64,000 nt of DNA, taken from NCBI GenBank assembly GCA_019614645.1, contig JABWDB010000006.1, forward strand, positions 806,001 to 870,000, written 5' to 3'. Source of the DNA: Stratiolaelaps scimitus. Taxonomy: Eukaryota > Arthropoda > Arachnida > Mesostigmata > Laelapidae. The position numbers and the translations under genes were made by a program. The notes under the pieces were generated by a model. It ran no database searches. It was not told the DNA's origin and saw only the letters and a list, made by a program, of their open reading frames with translations. Positions 46,918-59,951 of this stretch are shown one piece after another (positions within the stretch are counted from its first letter, which is position 1; each line of letters opens with the position of its first letter).

Positions 46918-49900
46918 AATTGCAGTATACGTTATGATGTGTGTTTAGCGAATGAGGGAGACGATCATCGTAGTGACGTACGATAGCTGCTACGAGCAAG
47001 GTAATCCCCATAAGACCCCGCTACACGATCCACGCTGTCGACGGAGCAGATCGTCAGCTAACACGATCATCACTCTTCACACAGAGCCATCTTGGAGGAC
47101 CCTCTCGAAACTTCGAGTTTCGCCACCTTCCTTTCAGATTATACCAGCGTATGTTTCCTTGAAATTCGCCTATACTGCAGTATCCGCTCGTTGAGCGGAT
47201 GCCTGGAAGGCCATCGCTTGCGAACGACGATGAATCCTGGCAATTAGCGTAACAGGCATAATAGAGCGGTGGTATCCGCATTGCACCTGTCGTTATTTCA
47301 ATGTGCATCACACTTCATCCTGTGCGATGTGGCATTATGTGCGTTTGTACGATCACAACACCTAATGGTTTTTCACACATCCTGCTCTGACGCTCGTTCT
47401 AGACAAGCCCGTATCAGCGCAGCGTCCGTCAGAAATGTCGTCCAACGACCTTGGTCAGAGACAATGGCCCCTGCTTGGAGCGTACACACGCAGAAACCAC
47501 GACCACATGGCCGGATGTAGAAGAGAGCCATCCGCTCCCTTATCCATGCAAGAAACCGCTGGCTGGCCGCCCGCCCGGCCGGCCCGCGTTCACGCCGATG
47601 GTGGCGCGTCCTTTCAGCACCACCATCAGTGGCGTTCACAACTTGAATCTGGCAGTTTCTGTTGATGCCGGCTCGGCGAAAGCATGGCACTTGTCCGAGA
47701 ACTCTGCATGAGCGGGGCTGGCTCAACTTCTGCATCGTTATTTCGCTTGCAAACGGCCCATACTGAGGTGGTCGTGTCATGTTGCCTCGAAGAGTATTGC
47801 TATCACTGGTGCAGCTAAGTTGTTTGGTGACGCTGGCATGAGATTTTCACCAGACGATTTTCCGGAACATCTGCGAACGACTGCAGCGGTCGACGAGCGC
47901 ACTTAGTTCACTGGCCCCAACCAGGACATCGATTACATCATCGTGGTCACACGCACAGATACGAGCTTGCATCTCTGCTGCTCACAGATTTCAGATTGCA
48001 TTTACGACTGCTCGTACGATTGCTAAATTCTGCAGTTTGGTGCTACCGAAGATGCCGTGGATAGGCCATTGAGTGGCCCTGCTTATCCATGGGTTAAATA
48101 TATTTGGTAGAGTTGGTCTGCTTATTTGTGACTGTCATTGTTTGTCTGTTAAATGACCTGCCGTTACAGCTTGGCTGGATGGTCGGACGATGGATTAAAT
48201 AGGGGCAACAGGTGGAAACATATAGGAAATTGTTTGTGTCCGTGGATAGCAGCTGCACGTTTTGGGTAGGATTCGTATACATTGCCGGTATACCTGAAGT
48301 TCCGCTTACTGAGACGAATTGTCAGACTCACTGCTGCACGTTCATTATGAATGAAATCGCAAATGTATTAGACGTGCGATTGCTACCTTCGCGAGACGAT
48401 TGGCGCAATCGATTGGAGCCGTCCGAATCCTATAGCTGTTATTAGTTCCAACGAGTATGGCAAGGCCGTAACGACGATGATTATGATAATAATAATAATA
48501 AAAATAATAATAATTAGAATAATTACTGTGCCCTCATAGCCGAGAGGGGGCTGAGGCCCTCGCTCAATTATACTGTCATCAGGTAGTGGCATTCGACGAA
48601 CCTGCAGGCGTTCTAATTAGAGGAACACAACTTAGGGATGGGGCATGGCAGATGCGTTTGGACGATTTAGCTGTATAATAGCATCCTCACCGTGTAAATA
48701 GCACTTAGTGGCACTGTATGAGCATTAAAAACGTTCCAGATAATATACCGACGATGTCCAATCATGTCGATTGATTGCGGGCCACAATACGTAAATAGAT
48801 CAATAATGACCTGACTCTTTATTTTGGCCGGGCATCCAGAAACAGGTTTAATAAAAATAAAAACACTATTAAATATAAAAACGTTTACCAACAAGTGGTG
48901 ACTAACAGAAATAGGCGTTAGCACAAACACCCACATACTTCTCGAGAGGTAAGATAGAATCGAAGAATCTTGATCCTGTTATCAAGTTTACTTGATTTGT
49001 TGTGAAGATTAAATTTACCTCATCTGATAGCATCGTATTTTGGCAAATTTTTGCTTGTAAGCATCCCGTTATTACTGATAAAGAAATGTGGAAGTGAGAG
49101 TTTATTAAGTGACGCTCAGAGTTGCACACCGATTACCTAATTACCAAGTTCTAGTTAACTGGAAATTACCATATAACGCAGGGTACAGTATGTGCACTCT
49201 GACTCACTAATTAGTTCTGTTCGTGTGATACTGGGAACTTGATCTGTATCGATATTAGATAAACGGTAAACGTATCTAAAATATATCTAAAGATCTCATC
49301 ATCGGTCATCACCCTTCTCGGCCCGCCTTCATTGTTGACGTTTGCTGGGCCTCAGAAAATGATGACATTATGCTTGCATATGGACAAGTGGGGAACAATT
49401 GTTTTCCTTGATGTAAGCCTCTAAACTAGCCGTGCTTTAGTGGACGCGCAGCTCGTACCTCGCCTATTGGAACGTACATGTGACGTTTCAATCTGCCATA
49501 GAGGATCACGACTTTGCGGAAGTTAGTCCAACCCGCGAGATACATCGTACATGTCTGCGCCGATTTGCACCCGTACAGATCAACATGGATGGCTACGCTA
49601 CGCGTTGATTATTGGAAACTAATCAAAGGTATAATACTGTTCGAGTCTTCTTGTCGTCTAGCTTACAATGTAGATCGAAAAATCAATACATATTTAAGTT
49701 GGAACTATACTGCACTCGCTGACATCAGTACTCAGCGGCGTGGTTCATTCTATTGTGAGCAAATTGCGCAAAAATGCATATTCGATATTGTACCTAGAAT
49801 ATGTGCAAACTGCAGATAACCAAAATTGGTCATATGGTAACGAGACAGTCGCCAGACGACCTGATCTCTACTATGACAATGCCACTCACCGAAATATCAC

Positions 49901-51316
49901 AAAGATTATTGTGTCCACCAGGCCAGCAGACGAAAGCGACTTGGCGTCGACTCACTCGTTTCTATGGGATAATTTTTCCCCCGTATTAGCGCCTCCGGAC
50001 TGACCCAAAAGCGACAATTGCCAGACAAGAAAATTGGTAACCGATCCCTGACTTCAGCGATCAGCTGCTGGAACAATTACATCGCCTTACGCATGAGCAG
50101 GCCCTCACAAGCAAACTCGGCCGTGAAACGAGCACACGATTTGCCGTTGACGTGACGGCGACGCTGTGCAAGCTGCACGTAACATGCTGCGTTCAATTTG
50201 GGCAATTTGGATTTTAACACACACACACACAGTGCATTTTGACATACATGCCGAGCAGTGATCAAGGTCTAGATATACAATATTTTTGTACGCAATACGA
50301 GACCATCAAGTTGCCGCCTCGCTAACGTCTTTTGGTTGGGAAAGCATTGGGCGAAAACACATTGAGACATTCGCTGCGTGTGTTACCAGGAAGATTTACG
50401 AAAAAGATTCACAAATTACGACTCCTAGATCACAAGTATTGCGAAAGGTTTTTGGGTTGGTTTGGGCTGGCCAAAAAGCTCTGCGCTGATGATCGCTGTG
50501 GATAGAAGGGTTGCCACCTGGTTGGCATTGATCTGCTGGATTGTGTTTAGCTGCAGGCTGTACCTCGGGAAACGATGGTGGCATTCAAACGGGACATGGA
50601 AGCATCTCGTCGAAATACGATATGCTCGTTGTAGTCCAGAGTCTGGCAAGTGCATTCGAACCGAGGAACTACAGGGTAATTTGTTCAGCGAGAATCGCTG
50701 CACTCCTGCTACGGGATACAGGCTGTCCGCCGTCACCGGGGTGTTTATTAAGCCAATGACCCCAACAGCTTGTACATATCTAGCCTCTCGAAGCACTCGA
50801 GATTCGATGTCCGCTAGCGAGGTAAAGATGAGTCTCTGTCGCCTAAACAACAAGCGGGCCTATGCCTTACATCACTATGAAATCATTCGTTATCGATGTT
50901 GGGCAGAGGAGCAGCGTCTAGCGACGTCACCATTAGTGAACGCAGTGGACAACATTAGCAGAAGCATTTTCTGACCGAGCTACTGTATTCAATGGCAGCT
51001 ACCCCGACAGCGAAACCGTCCGCGCGATCACAGTGTAACAGTCGGCATACAGACAAATGATATTTGCGCAATCTACCAACAACGCATTACACTGCTATGC
51101 ACCCCAGAAGTTTTGAGCTGTGGTGTTATGCCCCGAGCAGGGACAGAGTTCGATAGATCTATCTTTCATAGTTGTCAGAAAAACAAGAACTTACTATGAC
51201 ATGAAATCGATATGAAGGTACGTTGGCGGCATGAAGCAACACTTGCGGTGAGCAACATATGCGCTCTCACATACAAATAAAGGAAATGTGCACCCTACCC
51301 GCAACAGTCTAAATAG

Positions 51317-51318
<2 letters not shown>

Positions 51319-51361
<43 letters not shown>
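51319..51361. repeat. (TA)n microsatellite
   Basis: Uninterrupted TA dinucleotides for about 43 bp. Confidence 0.95.
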
Positions 51362-51363
<2 letters not shown>

Positions 51364-51736
51364 AGTAAGCTAATCATTTATCTACAGTGGACACTAGCAA
51401 TCACTGTCCACAGCACCGCACCCGTAAGGGGATTGGTCAAGGCCGACTTGTGGCCGGGTAATGGAGCAAAAATGGTTGGTTTGTTTTTTTTGTTCTACGT
51501 CAACCAGCAGCCAAGAAGACGACGTACAAACTAGAACAAAATCGTTTTCAATGATTTCAGTAATGCATTTCGCAAACACTAACTTACACTCAGATCCGCT
51601 CTATAATGTCATTTGGATCTCTGTTTCGCTCCGGAACGCGAGGACTCGTGACGGCCGTAGAGGTCGTCTACCTAACCACTATGTAAGCAAGTATTCGATC
51701 TCGCCGTGTGTAACAGAAAGGTAGCTGAGCTTTATG

Positions 51737-51991
51737 ATGAAGTTCATTGCCTACTACGCGGCGTCGTTAGTGATTGCAGCGGCTCAGATCACTGCTCGAG
51801 AGTTCGTTGTGTGTTCAGCCGGCGACCTACGATCCGGCGACCTCAGCGTCAAGCAGCCAATCTACAGCAAACTATCTGACATGAGGCATAATTATCATTC
51901 GTGGCAATCACCGCCTCGGAACTGTTCGAGCAAGAAATTTCAATGTATCTCTTCGATTTCATTCGATGTATGCCAATGGGTGATTTGTTGA
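51737..51991 (+). CDS. Possible secreted-protein exon (weak)
   Basis: The frame from the ATG at 51737 starts MKFIAYYAASLVIAAAQITA, which looks like a signal peptide with a plausible cleavage after the final alanine. It continues to a stop at 51991 with cysteines near its end. No splice partners, no known family and no coding support beyond the leader. A chance hydrophobic start is quite possible. Confidence 0.2.
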   Translation: MKFIAYYAASLVIAAAQITAREFVVCSAGDLRSGDLSVKQPIYSKLSDMRHNYHSWQSPPRNCSSKKFQCISSISFDVCQWVIC

Positions 51992-52418
51992 TTTAGATTG
52001 GCTATGATATTACCTAGCGTTCCTAGAGCAGTCCCAATAGAAAATGCTCGCCTAAGCATATACTGTGTTGTTGATAAGATCCTAAATTGGTGGCTTTGGA
52101 GCTGAAGCTGACTTCGACTGACATAGCTGAACACATCGTCATATCATTGCAGATGTAGAAATAGTCATTTGTTACGACATGTGTAGCTATGGAAAAGATC
52201 CATCTGAACTCAATTGCGATGTAGGGAGTTTACTTTAGAAACCTACTAATGATCCAGCTCGTTCAGTCGAACTAGCAACTACTAACGGCGTAATCACCTT
52301 TGTCAATTATTACATAATGGCATCTCTTATCTCGTATTTGTTCAGGTGCCTACATGGGCGAGAGAGAGAGAGAGAGAAGAAGATACTTCCAACAAGGTAT
52401 GATGTTCATCACCTTATG

Positions 52419-52454
<36 letters not shown>

Positions 52455-53765
52455 TATGTATGGGCATGAATACACCCAAAGGTACGATGTACGCATAACT
52501 TGCTAGACTTTCATCGAATTACCGCAACACACCGGAAACATGCACAAGGTAGCACTTTATGACATCTCTTATGCCTGCCCCGTACTCCGGTCAACTTGAA
52601 TTTACTTGAATCACTGCCTCCGATACGATGGTATGGCTTTAGAGCCTTCACTCAAAATGAGCTCACTAACCAGCAGCCCCCGATAACGTTGACGACAACG
52701 CCGCTCCAGTTTATTGTGGGTTTGTTGTATCCATTTGCAGAGCCTGAGGACGTGATGTTAAACCCGTACCACAGTTCGCTCGGCCAGACTAAATCAACCT
52801 CGGCATCGTCCAAGAGAAGTTCATCACCCACTGAACAGCGAAAGAGTTAACTGCCGCTACAAACGCATCAACGCATTAGTCCACTGTGCCAAGCAACACA
52901 AGCGGCGCGGTGGCGTTTCGCACCGCTGGAGAAGCGTTTCTCGCGGGGTGATTTTTTTCTCTAACTCGTCTATATGCGGTTTATGCAGAATGTCAGTTGT
53001 TTTAGTTAAAATGTCCACGGATCCTTAGAGTCAGTCCTCAACCTCAGCCCGCTGCAACTTCGGATTGAGTAAGGCAAAACTTTACATAGCCACACAGCTC
53101 ACTTCTAAGTTTCTGATCGTAATAGCTCACTACGGAGGGCTCCCGCCGCCCGTCAAATATAAGTAATAATAATTATTATTATTACTATTATTAGCATCCC
53201 ACGAACTCACTCGTCTACCCAAACGGAGCGGTGTTGTCAAAAGTTCGCTCTTGCTGAAGAAGTCGACTTAAATTGCAGCCTCTGCTATCGGTCGGCTGGC
53301 AAAGCAAGCGGGTTCGTGGCGAGTTCAACTAGAAAACCCAAGAACCCGACGAACATTTCAGTCATTCTGTGTAGGGTTCCACGAGGAGGCGTAGTGGCCA
53401 CATGAAACAAGCGAGCAGACGAGGGGAAAAAATCACAGAACTCGCGAGGTGGCAAGCCGAACATTCAGGGTAATAGAGAGAGAGCGACGACGACGAGGAC
53501 TAATGTGTTCTTGGCTTGACCGCTTGTTTTAAGAACCGTATACCTTGAGGTGTCGTTGCCCAACTTGCGCACATAGAAACTATCCTCAGCCGATCATATT
53601 TTCACTGTACGTGATTTCTCAAGCTGTTTTTTTAGCACATTAGCGTTAAATTGGCAGCAACTGTAATATTCAGTGGTGGAATAGTTTTATATATAACTAA
53701 AATCGTTGTCATTGTTCGCGTTCGAGGATAACACAACAGGGAGTGATGACAAGCTAAACGTAAAC

Positions 53766-53830
53766 GTTTATTCGTTTATTAAAGGAACTGCAATGTTCAC
53801 GAGCAATGCCTAAGTTCTCTTATATGTCCT
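53766..53830 (-). mobile_element. SINE-like element, family 1, 3'-body fragment
   Basis: On the minus strand this shows ATAAGAGAACTTAGGCATTG and GCAGTTCCTTTAATAAACG, matching the body of the copies at 46758 and 9388. The tRNA-like head is missing. Confidence 0.65.
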
Positions 53831-56800
53831 GGAGACAACTTCTCTCAGTCGTGTCAAACATTTATTTTATAGGGTATTAGCGGTACTTGCCACAGGTGAG
53901 ATCGAGCGTGTCGATGCAAAGGAATAACGAATCGGTTGACGTTGTTCGTCTACCATGGGCTATATAACGCATTGACGATTATATGAAAACGAAACGGTCG
54001 ACGGTACGGTGACGTGCGTTTTCGAACGCATCCGTAGAATCAGTGAGGTGATAAAACAAGAATTTACTGCTGGTCGTCATGTGCACATGACGTAATAATT
54101 AATGCACACGACGCGACGAGATTTATTCAATCAGTTCGATTCAGGCCGCTCGCTGGAAAGAGCGAGAGTATCGCTCCGACAGGCTGGCTCCTTGTAGCCT
54201 TCTAATCAGCATTTCAAAAATCTGCTGCAACGAACTGCGACAGAGATACACTAATGATTATATACAACGCTGTGTTCTGCTCTCGCCGGAAGATTAAGCC
54301 GCATTGACGTCGCCACCGCCGCGATTTCAATCAGGGGGAAATTCCTCGTGCTATTGTCGTGCGCCATACGCGAATACATAATCCTGCCCGACCTCCTCAA
54401 AAGTTCACCTTTTTTGCTGCTGGAAGGTGCCACGAACAGTTGAAACGATGAGATTCTTTTGGGAGGAAATCACTGCGAGTTCACGGGTTGACGGCCGACT
54501 GGGTGTGTCGGCTTCGAATTTATATCGTCGTCACGTAGACGATACACTTCTAGTCTATTATAGCTTACGTAGATCGACTCGGATAACATGAGGCGCCATA
54601 TACACCGGTGTGCATCAAATTCAACGAATGACAACCTTATTAAGATCATGTGAACAACCTCAGATGCAACAAATTGATTAGTGTAAACACTATGGATGCC
54701 GACGTTTTGGATGTTTCGGGTCGCTCAAAGCGTCATCAAAGGTCACCAAGCAGCAGCAGCAGCAGTAGCAACAAACACAACAAGAATAAAAATAATAACA
54801 GCAACGGGTAATCAGTGATTTATACCTTCAAGATGTTTCGGTGCATGTTATTACAGGTCGCGTGTTCATATGTCTGACGTGGCCCCATCAACGGTTCGCG
54901 CGGTACAGAACATCTCGACGAACGATACCGTATCAGCATGAGCTATCAAAACGAAGCGACGCGTCGATCTGCCACGCGGCCCGATAGCATCGATATCAGC
55001 GATATCAGCGTCGTCTTTCTCCATCGTGGATTACGATCTCCTGATTTTAGCGCGGTCGGTCGACAAGTTTCCAGATACATTCCGATAGTACGACGATTAG
55101 ATTCAAGCCAGCGTCTACGTCCAGAAAACGATCATTTAAGCAGCTAATGAGGTGGGTGGTGTGCTACTGGCACTACTGCTGATGGTTGCTAGCGACGCAG
55201 TTTGGCGCATCGTTGAATTAATCGCAAAATTAATGCGGGAATTCGTTGAAATTCACGAATTGCATAGAACAATACGGATACCTTGATCTGGCTAGCTTCA
55301 CGCGGTTGGCTTCGCCTTATCTGGGAACACCTCTCGCAGAATTATTGTCGGCCTTTTGTGTTGAATGTATTACTCAGAGCGCCTAGATACACCTGCATGG
55401 CGGCGGTCAAGCGGCTATGCGTTTAACGGAATTCAGGAAAAATACAGGAGGATTCAGTTGGACGCTGAAGCCGGCTTGCTGCTCGACTTCAAATCTAGGC
55501 ATATGTATATGCATGTTTCCTCGTAATCATGCTTATGCCTTAGAAATACATTAGCGTCCACTGGTTTGCATTAGCAGTAGCATAAGCATCATTACAATCG
55601 AGCCCGATATGTCACTAGCATCGGAATGACACTTTAATTTTCCGCCGTGACTGATTCGACCTTTATATTAGGTAGCGACGAATGGACAAAAGATGATTAC
55701 CCGCGGTGGTAAACGCTGCCTTCGAGTTTCGTGATTCGTTGACGCAAATGCATCTACGCGTATCTGCAAACGTCACCGCAAAGCCTCATGGGGAAGGCGC
55801 AAAGAACAAATGGTATCCGATAGGAATAGACATGCCTGCATGAAAATCTTCACGTTATTATCTTCTTCATCCTTGTAGTCAAGACAGGGTCTATTAGATA
55901 TGCGCTGTAAGAAGGAGAAAGAGATTTCTTCCACAAAATAAGTACATACATGTAAATGCATATATATATATATATATATATACATACATATTATACACGT
56001 TATACAATGTCGAAGTTGTATTTCGGCTACGAATATCTGCATTCTGTGTATCCTTGCCGCTAACGGGATTAGCTAATAATAATGAAGATATTAATAATTG
56101 CAATAATAATAATACTAATCATCAATGGTATGCGCCGAGGATGATGATGATAATTGCACCTTTCGTCTTGTTCTTAGTTTAGACCTTCAATTTGGACGAT
56201 TCTCTCTCTCTCTCTCCCTATCTCCACAAGCGATTATTGTCACTGTGGATTACAGGCAGCTCGATCGTCCGCTCGTCAGTCGGCCATTCGCTCGGAAAGC
56301 ACTGACTGTGTCTGTTGGCTTTCTGCTGCAGGTGGCGGGCTTCTTTCTCCTGTTGTTGATCTATTTCTGTTCGACTTCCATAAGCGCACCTCCACACAGA
56401 GTCTATCTTCGTTCCAAGTCTACCACCTCGAAGTGAACTTCCCTCCGGCCCGAACCCTCCGACAAACTCCTTCCCCCGCCCGGTCTCAGCAGAAGCAGTA
56501 GCCTCGTCAAATGTGGTCATTCAATTCGCCATCGGCCGATTCGGGTCCGTTCACGGTGCGCGCGCCCGCGCGCGCTAGTGTCAATGGCCTCGAGTCCCCC
56601 TATGGCGGCAGCGGGAGTAGCCGCAGCATGAGGGATACATACAAAGACGATCGCTGGACGGCTTTGCCTTGATGTTCCTGATCGAGAAGGGAGACAGACC
56701 ATCCAGACAGGCACCGTTTCGCCGTTCTGCCGTTCCACACACACGGGCACAGCTCCAGCGTAAACCGACGGCCACGAGCGCCGTAGGGGCTCATGGGAAC

Positions 56801-57565
56801 CATCCGTCATATGCTCGGAAGCGATTTTGCCAACGATCATGCTAGCTGCTTGTCGGATTGAATGCTGGACAGGCGACGACGACGACGGTGCTGGCCGGAG
56901 CAACGGAGCCAGCGGCGCTGCTGGTAGTGCTGGTGGCGGCGGCGGCGTCCGCGGTGGTAACTACTATTACTACTACAACGGCTAGCGCTAGATCTTCGTC
57001 GGTTCTCTTCGCCACGGTCTACTTTATATCGATGGCAACGGCAGTTTAGTAAAATTATTATAATATATATATATATATATATATGGCCTTTTTTGCTGTA
57101 CTGGGCCTTTACCGCCACGTATCGTGGCTATATTCTCGTATATTCTTGGATGCTTTTCAATGATGTGACGACTTTGTTATTTTTACGATTAGTATTCGTG
57201 GAAATGTAATTCTGACAGAGCTGGGCCAGCCGCAGGCCCGTCAAGTTTGGTTGCGCTTAGTTTCATAATCGGTCTGCTCACTCATTGAGAGCAGCTTTCT
57301 TCGCTTAGCCAATGCTGGAAAATGTGCATACATATTTGTCCGTGATTGTAGTTCGCGGTCAAGGTGGATGCGTAGTCTACCAGATGAGATTGACATAGAA
57401 ACTGCAGTTGTGCTACTGTGATAGAGTCTATCCGACAACGATTATAGAAATGTGTCACTTACGCTGATAGAGCTAGACGCAAGAATAAATGCTATAGGAG
57501 CTCATAATCTTGAACACTACCCCTCTCACCTTTCGTACACCTCGCGGCTTCAAGGTGTACTTAGT

Positions 57566-57568
<3 letters not shown>

Positions 57569-57610
<42 letters not shown>
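57569..57610. repeat. Compound (TA)n-(TG)n microsatellite
   Basis: About 16 TA units followed by about 6 TG units. Confidence 0.95.
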
Positions 57611-57611
<1 letters not shown>

Positions 57612-57973
57612 ATTATTGATGTGGTCGTCAATGATGACTTTGTCGGCCTATTTAGTATCTACAGAAATATATGGTACATGTTCATCATGGTAACTGTGCC
57701 GAACAATTTTCGTTAGTCCATCGAACGCTATATTTACTGAACAAAGCAATCAAAATTGACGCACAGCACAAATTGACCTTAAAAGTAAGTGGTTATTTTG
57801 CCCGGCGCCGATGAACGACCGGCACCGATCGACACTGATTAGCAATGGTTTGCCATAAAATCAATCTTTCATATAGATGCACAGTTACGCAGCAGTTTTT
57901 ACCAACCGCTTTCAAAATATCAACTATTAACGTTGAGACTCAATATTCTGGTAGCGGGCTCATTGGCAATGAA

Positions 57974-57993
57974 ATATATATATTATATATATA

Positions 57994-58024
<31 letters not shown>
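57974..58024. repeat. (TA)n microsatellite
   Basis: TA run of about 50 bp with a few slips (TATTATA). An apparent Tyr-Ile open frame across it is an artefact. Confidence 0.95.
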
Positions 58025-59920
58025 ATACTGTTCTTTGTTATCACCACGGTGTGGCTATACTATATATTTGTCAGTAAAAACCGCTAAATAGATTTGTCAG
58101 CAAGATGCCTATGTCACTCGGATATTTGTTTAACTGTGCCACCACAACACAGTGTTTCGCAGGCTGATTCCAAACGGAGCGATTCACCTTCTGTTTCTTG
58201 TGGCTATTTACACAAAACACTGCCATACACCCCCTCCCCCCCCCCAGGCTTCTGGCTTCTGTCGTTACTGCGTGTCCCACGGACGCAGCAAGTGCGTTCC
58301 GCCACATTTGACTGGATACTTTTGGAAGAGGTAGTAGTGATGACTGATACCCCACCACCAAGCACCGATATGTTTCTGTTGTCTATCGACGTCGCTGCTC
58401 GCCAGACACCCCCCATAAACCCCCCGGCCGACTGCCTGTTTAGCAGCAAACGAGTTCGCGTTCTTTATTTTTTTCCAAGTTTTTATTTTTTGTCCGTACT
58501 GCTACCTGCTTCTGGTCCATTTATTCAGCGACATCATCGGCATCAAATTGATCTGACGACCATTCTCGTGGCCGCGGCAAAGCCGCCGCCACCTCCGCCG
58601 CCTGTTGCCGCTGTCGGCTACGCCGTAGCTAAGCTACGATCGTGAAAATATCAAACTGCGGTTCGACCGTCGACGCTGCCGCTTCGGCGTCCTCCCAGCC
58701 GCGTTTTTAGCCGCCGCTGTTCAACTACCGCGGCCGTGCTACACTACTCACTCGTAGACGTTGAGCATTGAGACTGCCGTTCCATCATATGTTCCGTTTC
58801 CTCGACGTCGATGTGTGTCTATGTGTATATCCCATGCTGTAGGCATATTTAGCTTTATGTTTTGCTTCGGTTTGCTTGCTCGCTTATGCCATGCGCCTAT
58901 TTCATCATTATCTTCGTCTTCTGCTTCGACGGGAGCCAGTCTTCTTTGCAAGTTCGTGCGGGTTGCACCGGTGCGGCAGCTACGAATGCCGTACGCGCAG
59001 CTGTTTCGTTCATCGCGGTATCGTGTCGTTCTCTGCCTTTTCGCCGTTCTCCAGGCGAACAACACAGGCGAGAACCGATAGTCCGCCCATCCGGCGGGAG
59101 AACACCAACGCTCTCCCTGCCCAATATAGCTATACTACAATAAAATAAGTGATCACCATGTGCTAGGCGAGTAATGTGCTGGCTGCTCGAGAACGGTGAT
59201 GTTTGGCCGCGCAACACTTCGACATGTTGCGCACATTATAAACATTACATATATATGCGGCGTTAGATATATATATATATATATATAGCGTCGGCTTCAA
59301 CATGAACGTCGATAGACGATGGAGGTGCAGTCGATTCCGAAGGAAGTCGAAGTCAGATCAAGTCAGCCATCTTAGCTCATGTAATGATATTCTATATGAA
59401 CAGGGACGGACCATCATACACTCGTATCGCCCTATACTTTTTACGGTTAAAGGGAAACTCTCCACTGCCGAACCGTCGATATTATGAAATGCGTGCAGAT
59501 GTTCAGTCGTGATATTTTCTTTTTATGATTATATATATATATATATATATAATAGATATATAGTTTTTGGTTTTGCCCGCAACCACTAGTCGTATGGTTC
59601 ATGCATCAGTTCAAAAAGAAAAAGAGACACCTGCTTCGCTCTATTCATGGCTTATGTCAATGTGTTCTGTTCAAGGTATTTTAGCTCACCAGAAAATATG
59701 GTGCTGTACCGGGTTAGTTAATCGGATGAAAGCTATTTGTGACCAAACCCACGTCGTCGAGGAGCACTGAACAGCGTATCAGGGCGGGGATCATTTATAT
59801 TTAAATAACGTTGTATATATGCAGGTGTCAACAGCCAGGGGCAGTTAAAATATAATAGAGTATCTTCAATCATATTATTGTACAGATTAAAGTCTGATTG
59901 ATAACAGATAAAATGCACAC

Positions 59921-59951
<31 letters not shown>

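Larger units (their letters stand above)
46918..53765. other. Intergenic stretch, no gene called
   Basis: Several open frames over 80 codons (47373-47780 minus; 50462-50974 plus; 50425-50853 minus) overlap on opposite strands and match nothing I know. (AAT)n tracts occur at 48488-48514 and 53161-53190, and (TA)n at 51319-51361 and 52423-52452. The only weak candidate is at 51737. Confidence 0.4.

Noticed and set aside
47373..47780. 135-codon minus frame and overlapping plus frames
   Set aside because: GC-rich patch that opens frames on both strands. No family recognised.
50425..50974. Long overlapping frames on both strands (170 aa plus, 142 aa minus)
   Set aside because: They are mirror frames of the same DNA with no recognisable domain, no splice context and unremarkable composition.
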